Shown here: positions 54,301 to 64,000 of the stretch, piece after piece
Layout of the letters: each line of letters begins with the position of its first letter
How positions within the stretch are numbered: the first letter of the stretch is position 1
Source: Onchocerca volvulus
Taxonomy: Eukaryota; Nematoda; Chromadorea; Rhabditida; Onchocercidae
Direction: 5' to 3'
Assembly (NCBI GenBank): GCA_000499405.2
Contig: HG738139.1
Coordinates: 9,386,616-9,450,615 of the forward strand
DNA length: 64,000 bases
Position numbers and translations under genes: made by a program
The notes under the pieces: generated by a model
The model's database searches: none
Seen by the model: the letters and a program-made list of their open reading frames with translations, nothing else
What the model was told of the DNA's origin: nothing

Positions 54301-57300
54301 ACCTTTATGCCTCGCTCATAATTCCAAACGCCATGAACTAGTAAAAGCCTGCGTAAAAAATGAAATTGCGCAATAGAAAAATCACTGGCAGATGCTGCTT
54401 GTAGACCTTCTTCACCGATTATTCCCACACCAACATTAGCAGTCTGAACTTTTGAAAGCCACTGACGGAAAATTTGGAAAAATTCCTTGGATATCTTGTA
54501 TATTGTCTTACCCCAAAATTTATTTGTCCATTTCTGTTGTTTGACTACTTTTTTAAGGTAAAAATGAACATTAAAAAATACTTGTATCATGGCGACATCA
54601 TTGGCACCATCACCAATTGCTAAAACTACGTCGTTGGTGGCTTCGCGAATTATCTCGATAACTTCTGCTTTCTGCATTGGAGTCATTCGGCAACAAATTA
54701 CTGCGGGAAAAATCGCTGCTAAACTGCCAAAAGTTCTCCTATATTTCGATCCAACTAGATGTTTGAAAGTCTGAAATTTCAAAGTCCATTTTTTTTCAGA
54801 ACTTTTTCATGCTAGATTCAAGATATAATTTACTTCTTCTCTGTAATTTATGCTACATTTCATTACGATGCTAATTTCTCGCTTTCAAGTTTCTCCAAAA
54901 GAAGTGAAAGAAATGCAGCCATTATCAGTTTCTTATTCTTCTATAGTTATTTCTATTTATTTAAAAGTGACATAAAGCCAAATAGAATGAAAAAAAGATG
55001 ACCTGGAACTTAGTTTTGTTACTTTGTAATTTGACTTTATATCACTTTTCAAATAATTCTATGAAATACCAAGCACAAGCTATAAGAAAGAAACTCGAAT
55101 AAATTTCTTTTTTTTTTTTTAATTTTTTTATACCTAATCCTTCACTCTTGATCCCAAGTTCGAAAGTCTTTTAATAAAAGAAAGTTGCGGATAAATAAGG
55201 TAGCTGTTATTATAATTATCAATTGTTTAAATGTTCCGGACCAATGAATGAAATATATAAATAAGAAAAATTTCAAATAAACGTAAAAATCAAAAAACTG
55301 AACTTACGGAGCCATCAATGACTAAAGAGTTTTGAACAGTGCATGATTGGACGTTATTACTGCAATCAAGAAGTTTTTTATAAACTTCATCGCTCGAATT
55401 GCCACTGATAAACCAATACTTTATGTCCGACTGAACAATACCTGCTGAACGAGCTATATTGATGGCTGTTTCACGCTTATCTCCAGTCAATATCCAAACA
55501 CGTATTTGTGCAGCAAGTAATGCCGCAATTGTTTCCGGTACATACTGTAAATCATCGATTAGTATCCTACTACTTCTCAGTACAATCTGCAAGACTAATT
55601 TTCGAATGAAATATTTTCGAAATCTCATTCAACGTTTCTAAGCAGTATTCATTGGTAATGTTAATCAACACAGACAGTGTTATCGCAGTTCACCCGAAGC
55701 TTTAAGGGATGATAATCACGCTTTATTTTAATTCTGCTGAGTCGTTGCAAATTCCACATTTAAACATATGATACTGTGAATTGAAATATTTCCTTAAATT
55801 AGATTACTGTTAGTCTGATGCAATAGGATATATAGATTTAAGAATAATGATATAGCTGTTTCTTAACGTTGTTGTAGCAAAAGCATCAACGTCACAGCAA
55901 TTTTATATTATGCAAAAAAGACCTGTTGTAATTTATCTTCAATTGCAGATGCACCCACTAAAGTAAGGTTTGTTTCAATCTTCTCAGCGCATTCTGCCAG
56001 TTTTTCGTTTCGTTTGTCTATTGAAATTAAAGCTTTTTCAAATTCTTGTGCCCATTTCTTGTATTCTTCCAGTTCTAGTATGCGCATTGCAAAACAAAGA
56101 GTTCGGTAACCCTTGAACATTTCTTTTTTTACAGCCAATAAAATATAGTTATTAATGAAATAATATAAAAAGAGAAGAAAATGTCAAAAAGAAGGACAGA
56201 AAAAGCTTAAAAACAAGAAACGTGCAAAACTTGAGTAAAACTGATCTATAAAGGAAATAACAGACCTTTGACGCATAGTCCAGAAGATGAGCAGCACAAT
56301 CATCAATAAATGGTGAATCATCTCGTAATCTTCGGAAAATCACAGAATCCTGAAAAGACAACCATTCATGAAGTGGTTCATGAAGTGCGTTTACCCCAAT
56401 TGGTACAGCAGAAATTTCAACAGTGATTAAAAATATAAACCGAATGCATAATTACAGCAAAAATGGCAACATGAGAAATTAAAAATCTAAAGATTAAGCG
56501 AAGGTAACGTATATTTTCTTTGCAAACTGCCATTTGCATAAATTCATGATAATGAGACTCAAAGGTCACTGAAAATGAAAATAATCAATCTTGAAATTTC
56601 AGAATTTCTCACCGCTCCTTTGATATATAGTTTCAAGACACCATCAGGACACTGTACAACAACACCCATTCGTTTTCTCTCGCTAGTAAATTCTAACACA
56701 TTCAAGATGTTATAACTTCTGACTTCTCCTAACTGAAAATATATAAACAAACACATTTGGAGTACAAAAAATTAAGAAACAAAAAGATGCGTTATGTTTA
56801 CAAAACAAATTTGAGAACTTTACACAAATTTAAAGAAATGTAATTATAAATCACAGTAATAATAATAATGAAAATTGATCTAACAGAACTGAAAAAGTAC
56901 CTCTGTTACAAGAATACTTCGTGGCTTCCTAGTGTGAAACACGAATCCAAGGGTTGCGGCAGCACGAACAAGTGCACCTTCGTCCGGCGAAGAAGCTTGA
57001 TACTGTAACCCACCATTTTTATCCCTTCCTGGAACAACCGTGTGACAAATTGCCATCATCCGAAGAAATTCTTTGATAGAATTAGCTTTTTCCTAAACAG
57101 AAAGCACATAATAAAAGTGCAAGATTATCGCAAACAAAGATATATCATGATTCTTTTTTTTTATTATGAATAATATTAAACAACTAATAATACTATTGGA
57201 AGTTAAAAACAATGCAGTTCTTCAATTCACTCATCAAAGTAACAAGAAAACATTCCAAAAACTTTTTTTTATATTCATTATATTTCATGACTCCTTTAAG

Positions 57301-60300
57301 CATTCCATTTAATGAAGAAGTTGCTTGGTGCGCTAGTCATGCGAAATGTTTCAACAATTTCAAATATATATATTTGAACTTTATGATATATATATAATAA
57401 GGTTTGAACAAAATCTTTCATTCGTTTGCAAACCTGATCGAAATTCATAACAAGAAAAAAAGCTCTCAAAGCAGAAACTAACATCAGAAGTTCTGATAAG
57501 TTCCGGTAAATTATAATCTTGAAAATCATCTGTTTCATCGTTTCCAAAATTGATACCCGCAATTGAGCATTTTTTAAATTTCATAATATTACGCGTAAGT
57601 GTTCCGGTTTTATCGCTCATTACAAATTTCACCTTAAATAAAATTTCAAATGTTATTGAGACTAAATTTAAAAAAATGAATACAACAAAATTTATGCTTC
57701 CGGTTTAACAGAGTTTTAAACAACAAATTATAATTTAAATTCAATGCCCGAATCAAAAAAAAAAAAACCATCTAGATCCAAAACACGTACTGAAAATGAT
57801 TTTTAGAAACTCAACATTATTCATATATTTTATATCCTTCTTACGCCCAACCTATAAAAAACCAGATGCTTTCAGTGCACAAAAAGAAAAAAAAAATGCG
57901 TTTAGTTAATTTTGAGCGATCAAATAGTCTGACTCTGTCACATTCAAAACGTTATGATTCTTTCAACATTACAGAAATGCTGAAATCTTGTTGGCAATTA
58001 AGTGAATAAGGAGGAGCGTAAGTAGAAGCCGTAAAGCGGTATTTCATAAAGGTTTCCTCAATAAATTCGAATTATTCAAATGTTAATTACTATTTTGCGC
58101 AAATACGCAACTTAGAAAAAAAAAGAAGAATTTTACTTGTCCCAATTCTTCATTTAAATTAGATGTTTTAGCAACCGCACAACTATCTGTTCTTTCGTCG
58201 TACATAGCAATATCCTTAAAAGATATGATACAAAAGTCTGTTTCACTTCTAGAAAAAAAAAAAATGCAAATCATTAATTTTCATTTTTAATCTTTTTGCA
58301 TTAAAAAACTCGAAAAAAAAAAAGATTTAATAAAAAAAGAATGAAGAGGACTTGACCACTCATCCGTAAATTCTAAATTTTATTGAAATTTGTGTTATTC
58401 AAAAAGTCATGAGAAGCTATATACGACTTTTTTTTTTGAATTGAAAACAAGATAAAGTAAAAAGAAACGAGAAAACTTACGTTATTTATATATGCTGCTT
58501 GGAAAAATCGCACCAGTTCAAGCGTCACTTGCAGTGAAATCGGGATTAAGTTATTATACAAAATAAAAAAAGTTAGCATATTCCAAAAAAAATCGAAAGA
58601 CCTCTTTCCTGAAAACATCAAAATTTGAAAGACTAAATTTTATGCATATAAAATATGAAACCGGAGGAAAATAAGAAATGTTATTTGCATAAATACAAGG
58701 CCAAATTGTCTTATCAAAGAACCGCATTAAGTTGATAATAAGGATACAAAGGATAGTAGTGTATTTCTGTTTATAAAAAGTTCAGGATTGGATTTTTGAA
58801 TAATTCTCTTTTTATATTAGATTATCAGGGTTACTTTGTTTTGATACTTCTCTAATTGTATTATAAGTTATATTCAATCTCTCTCAAAAAAGAATAACAA
58901 TTACTAAGCATACTAAGCAATTTTTATCACAGCAATTTTGAAAAAAAAAAAAAAAAAACCCTGAAAGCCGAGATAATAAGCATGCGTTAGCTGTTTATGA
59001 TCGCACAAATATGCTCCAATAGCACTTACAAAAGCGAGGGTAATTAACATAAAGAACAGAAATAAAATACGGTGATTGATAATAACATCAATTTTGGATC
59101 TGAAATAATATGATTACATTGCAAATTCATCAGATTCTCAAATTCAGATAGCAATATGCAAGAATGTATGCCTACTAGTTGAAGTTGACATGTAATGAGA
59201 CTTAGTCGAATAAAAATACTTCGTTGCATATAAAACAAAATGTTTCAGAGGAAAAATTACTGCTTCAGTGGGGCTATTTTTGAATTCATTAACAGCTTGG
59301 CATCATGTCCTGCATATAACACCACGCCACAAATCCACTGTGTATGTTTCAAACGAGCACCGCGTAGTAATAGTTGAGAAATACCTGCAAAACTGCAACA
59401 TACGAATCGCTGACTTCCTCGCACAACTATTCAAGCATTATATTTTTACAAAATCAATAATGAATGCCATTCACTGGCAGTGCAATATCCCCATAACAAT
59501 TTTGAACGCATTATTATATAATATATCTATTGGATATGACCAGTATCAGATACTAAAAAAAGATTTATAATTACAAAAAAAAAAGCTTATTGAAACAATA
59601 TAATCCAGAAAGACATAAGCTTAAAACTGTCGTCGACCTTTCAATACGAATTTTATATATTATGTAGTTGTTGATTAACTACAAATTTGGGGAGCAGAAT
59701 TTGAGAATCTGTTGAAAATATTACAAACATACTGAGAGGTTGACTCAAATGGTGAATGTGTAAGGTTCCTGTGAATTCATTCACATTTTGATTTGGATGT
59801 TCACATTCAATCATACACTGAAAATCTTTGATTGTTGCACTGGTTATCAGATCCGATGTACATTCAAGTCCCTGTCGAATTTTCAAATTCGTTTCTCCAT
59901 CCAAATTTGAAGTCTCAATATAAGCTGTAGCTAGTGGTTCACTAGATGACAATAATGCCATATCTGCCGGGAACATTTGATCATTATCCACTCGTACAAT
60001 ATCGCCCACTTCCATCTGAAATTCACAAGTACTTTAAGAAATCAATCCAATCATTATACAACGCCATCTAAAATATTGAATTTAAGGCTTGATTACTATA
60101 CAGATATAATTTCAAAGATCACACTGGAAACACTTGGTCATTCAGTTGAATATGAATTTCGATTATAACATGAATCAATACAAGCCACTGTCCTTCTACA
60201 ATTTTTTGAAATAAAAAGGCTATTAATGCTATCTTATTTACTAAGGCATAAATTATGGTAGCTTCATCTTTACTGCTTTAAAAAATTGCTAAAATCAAAA

Positions 60301-61846
60301 GTTCTAAATTGCCGATTCTATATAATTAAAATATAAACGATAGTTGCTGTTATTTGGCCCGTAACTTTGCAATCTCTTCACCGACTGCTTTCAAATTTTG
60401 ATACAACATTGCATTGAAATTGGGCGTGTTTTCATTTACAGGTAAAAATAAGTGAAATGCAACCAATAAAAATTTCAAAGCAACAGGTAAGGACTTTCGG
60501 AGATCTTAGATTTTGAATTAATATGGATAAGGTGCATGCTTGAGAAATTTCGGAAATTTTAGATTTTGAACAAACGAATATTTACATTCTTATTATATGC
60601 ATAGACTAGAAACTAAATAATATGAAGCGATCGAATCTTTCGAGATATGATAAAGCTGCTTCACATCATTTACTTTATATTATTTATCATTTACTCATTT
60701 ATTTTATAGCTCTAGGAGCAAAAAGCTTTCAAAACTCTGTAAACTTCTAGTGTTTCTGCAATTAACTTTTCTTACTTTATTACAACTACTTATTTGATAC
60801 AAAACCTACATCTTTCCAAAGAGTATATTTCCATTCATGACCTTTGAGCACTGCAGCATAATAATTATTTACTGTTTGATCAGATTTTCTTCGCTTCTGT
60901 AAATTAATCGAAATGAAAATTTTAATTTTAGTGACAATTATGAGTTGCTGATATTTTTTCGATGTCTTTCGAATAATTTCGCATTTTACTTCAAAACGGG
61001 AATTCTCTGCATATATAGTAACATACAAAATAATTTCATTTAGTAATATTCAAAGCTTACAATATCTTCAAATATTTCTTTAATAGCCGATACAGATAAA
61101 ATGATAAGGAAAGGCCCCGCAGTTGTGAAGCGACCTGTTGGACTAATATCCGGAATTTGCTGAAAAAAAAAAAAAGAAAATCTGCTGAAATGAACATTCG
61201 AAGTGCAAAGAGCATATTAATCTGCGAAATCAACAATTTAATTAGATAATAGCTCAACTGAAAGTAACTGTTTATGTTTCATCTGCAGAAAGCATTATTA
61301 TATACACCACTTAAAAAGTTCCATACTGTATAATAGATTACAACCTGAAGAAGTGCGATAATAAGGAAGAACACATTGCTGTATCGTCTAAATTGTTCTT
61401 TCAGAAAGCGTGGAATAAAAGAAAATATGCTATATTTGGTGGTGCTGAAAATAATATGTAAATAATCCAAGAATTTTTTGAATTTGTTATTGATTAAACA
61501 TTTGTTTTCGTAGACTGCTATGTTGTCTTCTTTCTGAATCTTTTACAGACTCGAACTATGCTTTTTTTTTTTAAAAATATTTACAAATCTAGACGCATCC
61601 TTTGACGACCATTCCTTATATAAATAGCACGACGCATCTTTGTGCTATGCATAATTTGGAAATTCGAAAATACAGACAAGAAAACACCATTTTCTAGATT
61701 GAGTCGTTAAGTAATATATTTATTATATCATACCTAATAGCATTGGACCGGTACTTCTCGGGTTGTGAAGTCTGGTTGACATAAATAATTCGCGAAGCCG
61801 AAATACGAGAGGAACGTTGCCTAATTCTACAGTTAAAAAACGGCAT
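48349..61846 (-). CDS. tat-1: P4-ATPase phospholipid flippase, ATP8A/TAT-1 type
   Basis: Predicted aminophospholipid flippase of endosomal and plasma membranes. Exons (minus, all in phase): 61846-61734, 61444-61345, 61159-61061, 60896-60810, 60015-59733, 59384-59261, 59099-58960, 58608-58481, 58214-58137, 57632-57483, 57092-56901, 56732-56613, 56349-56266, 56111-55923, 55544-55308, 54770-54582, 54443-54303, 54026-53784, 53598-53458, 53243-53121, 52955-52825, then a split C-terminus. Tail A: 49936-49841 plus 48529-48349 (1,122 aa). Tail B: 49936-49866 plus 49795-49704 (1,084 aa). Motifs seen: [20 protein letters not shown] in TM1-2, DGET at 172-175 (P4 signature), PISL at 338-341 (TM4), phosphorylated Asp in DKTGT at 391-395, KGAD at 536-539, TGDK at 649-652, GDGAND at 761-766. 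TM5-10 follow. Length and order match ATP8A. The start is the first ATG in the frame, at [10 protein letters not shown]. No catalytic residue is missing. Intron 21 is enlarged to 2.9 kb by a Helitron relic. Confidence 0.92.
48659..49112 (-). CDS. Unidentified membrane-protein-like ORF inside the last flippase intron
   Basis: Open for about 150 codons to a stop at 48659, longer than expected by chance at this base composition. No ATG at the left end: the frame opens after TAG at 49,113, which may be a splice acceptor. The peptide has cysteine-rich segments ([19 protein letters not shown]), several N-x-S/T sites and a C-terminal hydrophobic stretch of about 24 residues ([17 protein letters not shown]), suggesting a short type I membrane protein. 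It lies in the intron between flippase exons 22 and 23A, same strand. It could be an alternative exon, a nested gene or a relic. An in-frame donor before the stop (AT|GTGAAC) could splice in phase to 48,529. Family not recognised. Confidence 0.4.
50527..51940 (-). pseudogene. Helitron Rep/helicase, internally deleted and frameshifted
   Basis: Fragments in N-to-C order on the minus strand. Near 51.93 kb [13 protein letters not shown], then MTEVCLYC and EMCCAIG (N-terminal C-x2-C/CC finger); near 51.77 kb [11 protein letters not shown]; near 51.65 kb [16 protein letters not shown]; near 51.58 kb [16 protein letters not shown] through NDGYP; near 51.4-51.25 kb [20 protein letters not shown] and [10 protein letters not shown]; near 51.15 kb [20 protein letters not shown]; near 50.82 kb [20 protein letters not shown]; near 50.66 kb [20 protein letters not shown]; near 50.54 kb [10 protein letters not shown]. 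The HUH Rep core between the GAEIV and CGTLDP blocks, and the P-loop and other helicase motifs before EGEDVL, are absent. Many stops and frame changes. An autonomous protein is over 1,300 aa; about 1.4 kb remains, so it is non-functional. Confidence 0.9.
50543..50631. repeat. Tandem duplication inside the Helitron helicase relic
   Basis: A unit of about 41 bases (TTTATTGTTCCATTGTCTGTC, then TAGATATAGAGATTGTCTGA) occurs at 50,543-50,583 and again, with one extra T, at 50,590-50,631. It splits the C-terminal helicase motif. Confidence 0.9.
52500..52660 (-). repeat. Helitron-end-like repeat, inverted relative to 50,060-50,180
   Basis: On the minus strand this reads TATATTAATTCAAAATC, then CTTTGAAATTTAACACAACG, then TTGCATTCGAATACGCAC, the same block order as the + strand at 50,060-50,180 and 77-230. 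It also matches 60,460-60,600 over about 100 bases. Confidence 0.6.
58940..58958. repeat. Poly-A tract at a flippase splice donor
   Basis: An 18-19 base A run on the + strand, read as GT followed by a long T run on the minus strand, sits directly at the donor of flippase exon 7 (exon end 58,960). The intron otherwise follows GT-AG. Confidence 0.85.
60348..60600. mobile_element. Small foldback element in flippase intron 4
   Basis: The left arm (60,348-60,440, + strand) matches the 50,060-type block: CTTTCAAATTTTGATACAAC, then ATTGCATTGAAATTGGGCGT. The right arm (60,455-60,600) matches the minus-oriented 52,500-type block: TTTCAAAGCAACAGGTAAGG, then TTAGATTTTGAATTAATATG. The arms are thus diverged inverted repeats. 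Size and lack of coding suggest a non-autonomous derivative of the Helitron family at 50-52.7 kb. Confidence 0.5.
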
Positions 61847-62715
61847 TATGGAAAATGGAATACAAATAGTCGTAATGCATTCATGATGTCCACATCTGTT
61901 AAGTTGTCTTCTCGATTACTCCGTGATCAATCACAACAGTTCATCACAAAGTCATATCTAAAGATGAAAAACTGATAATTACACATAAAAAATGGGACAT
62001 TAATAAATCCAGAACTGATCCAAATTTCATCGCAGCGTATCACTTCAAAATTACAAAAGATGCATATTACATAAAGCAATGATGAATTATGCGAACTTTA
62101 AAGTAAGGCGCTGTCTATTGCATGATACCACATTTATATTTTAACTCATGCAGAATCATAAATGAAAAACATCATTCCACTTATAATTATTTTTTCATTC
62201 ATAGAAACATGAAAACAAACAATGCATTCATTACTTCTTCAATTCTTTAAACAGAATTTATGAAGAATATCAAAAGAATTCAATAACCGGAAAAGGGAAC
62301 GTTTCATCCAATGTTTTTTTAGTCATAATTTTGAATTGAAGAAGTTGAAACAAAGGATGCCTTCTTCAATATTTTTTGTCTTTTTTACATTCAAAATTTC
62401 AATCAGAATACACTTTACACATTGGTCTGACAAATATCCTTAAAAAATAAATTAAGACTTTGTCATAATGATCTTTCCTCTCTCTTATGCTTGCGATAGG
62501 CTGATGTAATATTCAGAATGAATTCAGGAAATGATACATTCATTACAAACTTATTCTAAGACCAAAGAGACGTGGATTACTTTTTGAATTACAAATAACC
62601 AGATGCCAAAATTTAGGATTCTAAATTCTTTCCACTCAATTAAGCGAAATGCTATTCTTTTTTTCTTCACATAAACAATGTGAACTTCAATTTCTTGAAC
62701 ATTTTAAAGAGCATT
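61847..62715. other. Spacer between flippase start and F-BAR-like exons
   Basis: Presumed promoter and 5' leader of the flippase gene, and possibly further exons of the F-BAR-like gene. A minus-strand frame at about 62,560-62,710 is open for some 48 codons, but I see no domain in it. Confidence 0.35.
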
Positions 62716-63899
62716 TCACAATATTCCGTCATGGTATCTCAATTTTTTCTGAATGAGAAACATAGAATCAACCAGCTTGTGAAATTGAGTGGCTAAAGGT
62801 CTGCATTGTTCAATTTGAGAGCTAAGTGAATCGCTCAATTGTTTCAAAGTAAAAATTAAGCTGAAGAAGCTTGCGAAGAGACGGAAAAAATAGAAAACAA
62901 AAACCGCAGCTTTAAGGTTTTTTGATGATATAAGCAAGCACTTAAATTTATTCACTTTATTGGAAGTGAAACAATAAAGTAATTTTGGGGTTTGAGTAAA
63001 TGAAGAATAAAGTGAAAGTGAGACAACAAGGTATTTTTGATAATTTGACAACAAAGTGAAAAGTGAAGAATAAAGAGAAACAATGAAATAATTTTGATGG
63101 TCTCAGCAAATGAAGAATAAAGTGAAACTCTTGAAAAATAGAGATCTAGCCAAAATAAAAGCTTTGTTAGAAAAAGTTCAAGATATCAATAAATAAACTA
63201 AAATTTATAATATATATACTGGCACTTAATATTGGATTTCTTGTGAAGAATTTTTCTAATAACCTGAACTTGGTTAGGCACTTTTTGCTATCAGTGAGTT
63301 TCACGATAAAACTTCAGGAGATGTTTTAATATTTGATAAAATAAAACGTGATAAACTTGATTAAAACATAACAAAATAAATAACATCTTGACACTGTTTC
63401 TTAGTAATAAGAATGAATCTATTATGACTTCATTGTACATTTCTGCTGCATAATAGATTTGGTTTTAAAATATCTATATATCATTTCATAAATGAAAAAT
63501 GGTAATCTAGACATTTCAGTTGTAGATTAATTACCCATAAATAAGTCACTGATTTTCAGCTAAAGATAAAATGATCTCGAAGGAGTAGTTCGACTGTATT
63601 GTTTTGATTGGTACATAATAATGCTTTTGAGCTATAAATTTCACATCATGATAATTAATTCAAATACATTTTTATTAATCAAAATAAAGCCCATTAACGA
63701 TTTCTCTTTTTTTTTTTGCAACATAAAAATTCATGCTCCGAGATTTAATGAACATTTGGAAAGCATTTTCTGCTTCCTGCTGATTGTGTAGATATTTTCT
63801 CTGCAAAAAATTACTAATATACTTGAAGATGTGGTAGCCAATTGGCAAGAAGTCAAGTTTGAATGCAATGGATGATGTAAAATCTTCCCTCCAATTCTT
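62716..63899 (-). CDS. F-BAR-like protein, partial (5' part beyond window)
   Basis: Two minus-strand coding segments. The first, about 63,896-63,723, reads NWREDFTSS, then GYHIFKYISNFLQRKYLHNQ and EAENAFQMFIKSRS. This resembles the start of an F-BAR domain (W-x-E-x-F, G-x-x-x-x-K-x-x-x-x-F-L-x-x-R, E-x-x-Y/A-x-x-x). The second, 62,860-62,716, reads LKQLSDSLSSQIEQCRP and ATQFHKLVDSMFLIQKKLR. This resembles the next F-BAR helix, where a conserved A-x-x-H-x-x-L occurs, as in FCHO, GAS7 and nostrin. F-BAR domains bind and bend membranes in endocytosis. The visible donor at 63,722 is in phase 0 while the acceptor at 62,861 needs phase 2, so an exon is missing or the gene is damaged. It would be divergently spaced, head to tail, upstream of the flippase on the same strand. 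Identification is by pattern only. Confidence 0.4.
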
Positions 63900-64000
63900 T
63901 CAACTTTTATCGATCCAACTGGACTATTCGACATGGTGAATATGCGTTGTCACGAAAAATTAATCCTAGTGTAAATCAATAATCCTTCAGCCGTTGTAAT

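Noticed and set aside
63731..63934. 67-codon minus ORF starting MSNSPVGSIKV
   Set aside because: Another frame through the same DNA is open and matches an F-BAR pattern, so this ATG frame is more likely a shadow.

Overview
This is eukaryotic DNA, strongly AT-rich, with split genes, GT-AG introns of roughly 70 to 900 bp and very long non-coding stretches. The protein content fits a nematode: a P4-ATPase close to C. elegans TAT-1, divergent F-BAR and PB1 proteins, and a BED-finger/hAT-derived protein. Base composition, intron sizes and wide gene spacing suggest a filarial-type (clade III) nematode. That species-level guess is inference. Gene models were built by hand from the sequence; joins described as in phase were checked codon by codon.

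Layout. 1-4.5 kb holds a small + strand gene for a probable secreted PB1-domain protein, with an intronless antisense ORF nested in its second intron that weakly resembles the cohesin STAG/SCC3 domain, plus unassigned minus-strand coding traces and a repeat copy near the left edge. 4.5-34.7 kb is about 30 kb with no gene I can support; it contains microsatellites, a 33-bp direct repeat, a GC-richer 192-bp insert flanked by 12-bp direct repeats, and an island at 30.4-30.7 kb. 34.75-42.55 kb is an 18-exon + strand gene (1,098 codons) for a BED zinc-finger protein built on a hAT transposase fold; it looks domesticated. 42.5-48.3 kb is a convergent intergenic spacer. 48.3-61.85 kb is a 23-exon minus-strand gene for an ATP8A/TAT-1-type phospholipid flippase, with two phase-compatible alternative C-termini. 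62.7-63.9 kb holds two exons of a minus-strand F-BAR-like gene running off the right edge.

The mobile-element story centres on intron 21 of the flippase gene. That intron carries a decayed Helitron (Rep/helicase type) in the same orientation as the host gene. Two internal deletions removed the HUH replication-initiator core and most helicase motifs. Sequences resembling its two ends recur at 77-230, in inverted orientation at 52.5-52.66 kb, and as a small foldback element in flippase intron 4 (60.35-60.60 kb). I found no wholly new system. The most unusual items are the nested SCC3-like ORF inside a secreted-PB1 gene, the domesticated hAT protein, the Helitron relic and the two possible flippase tails.
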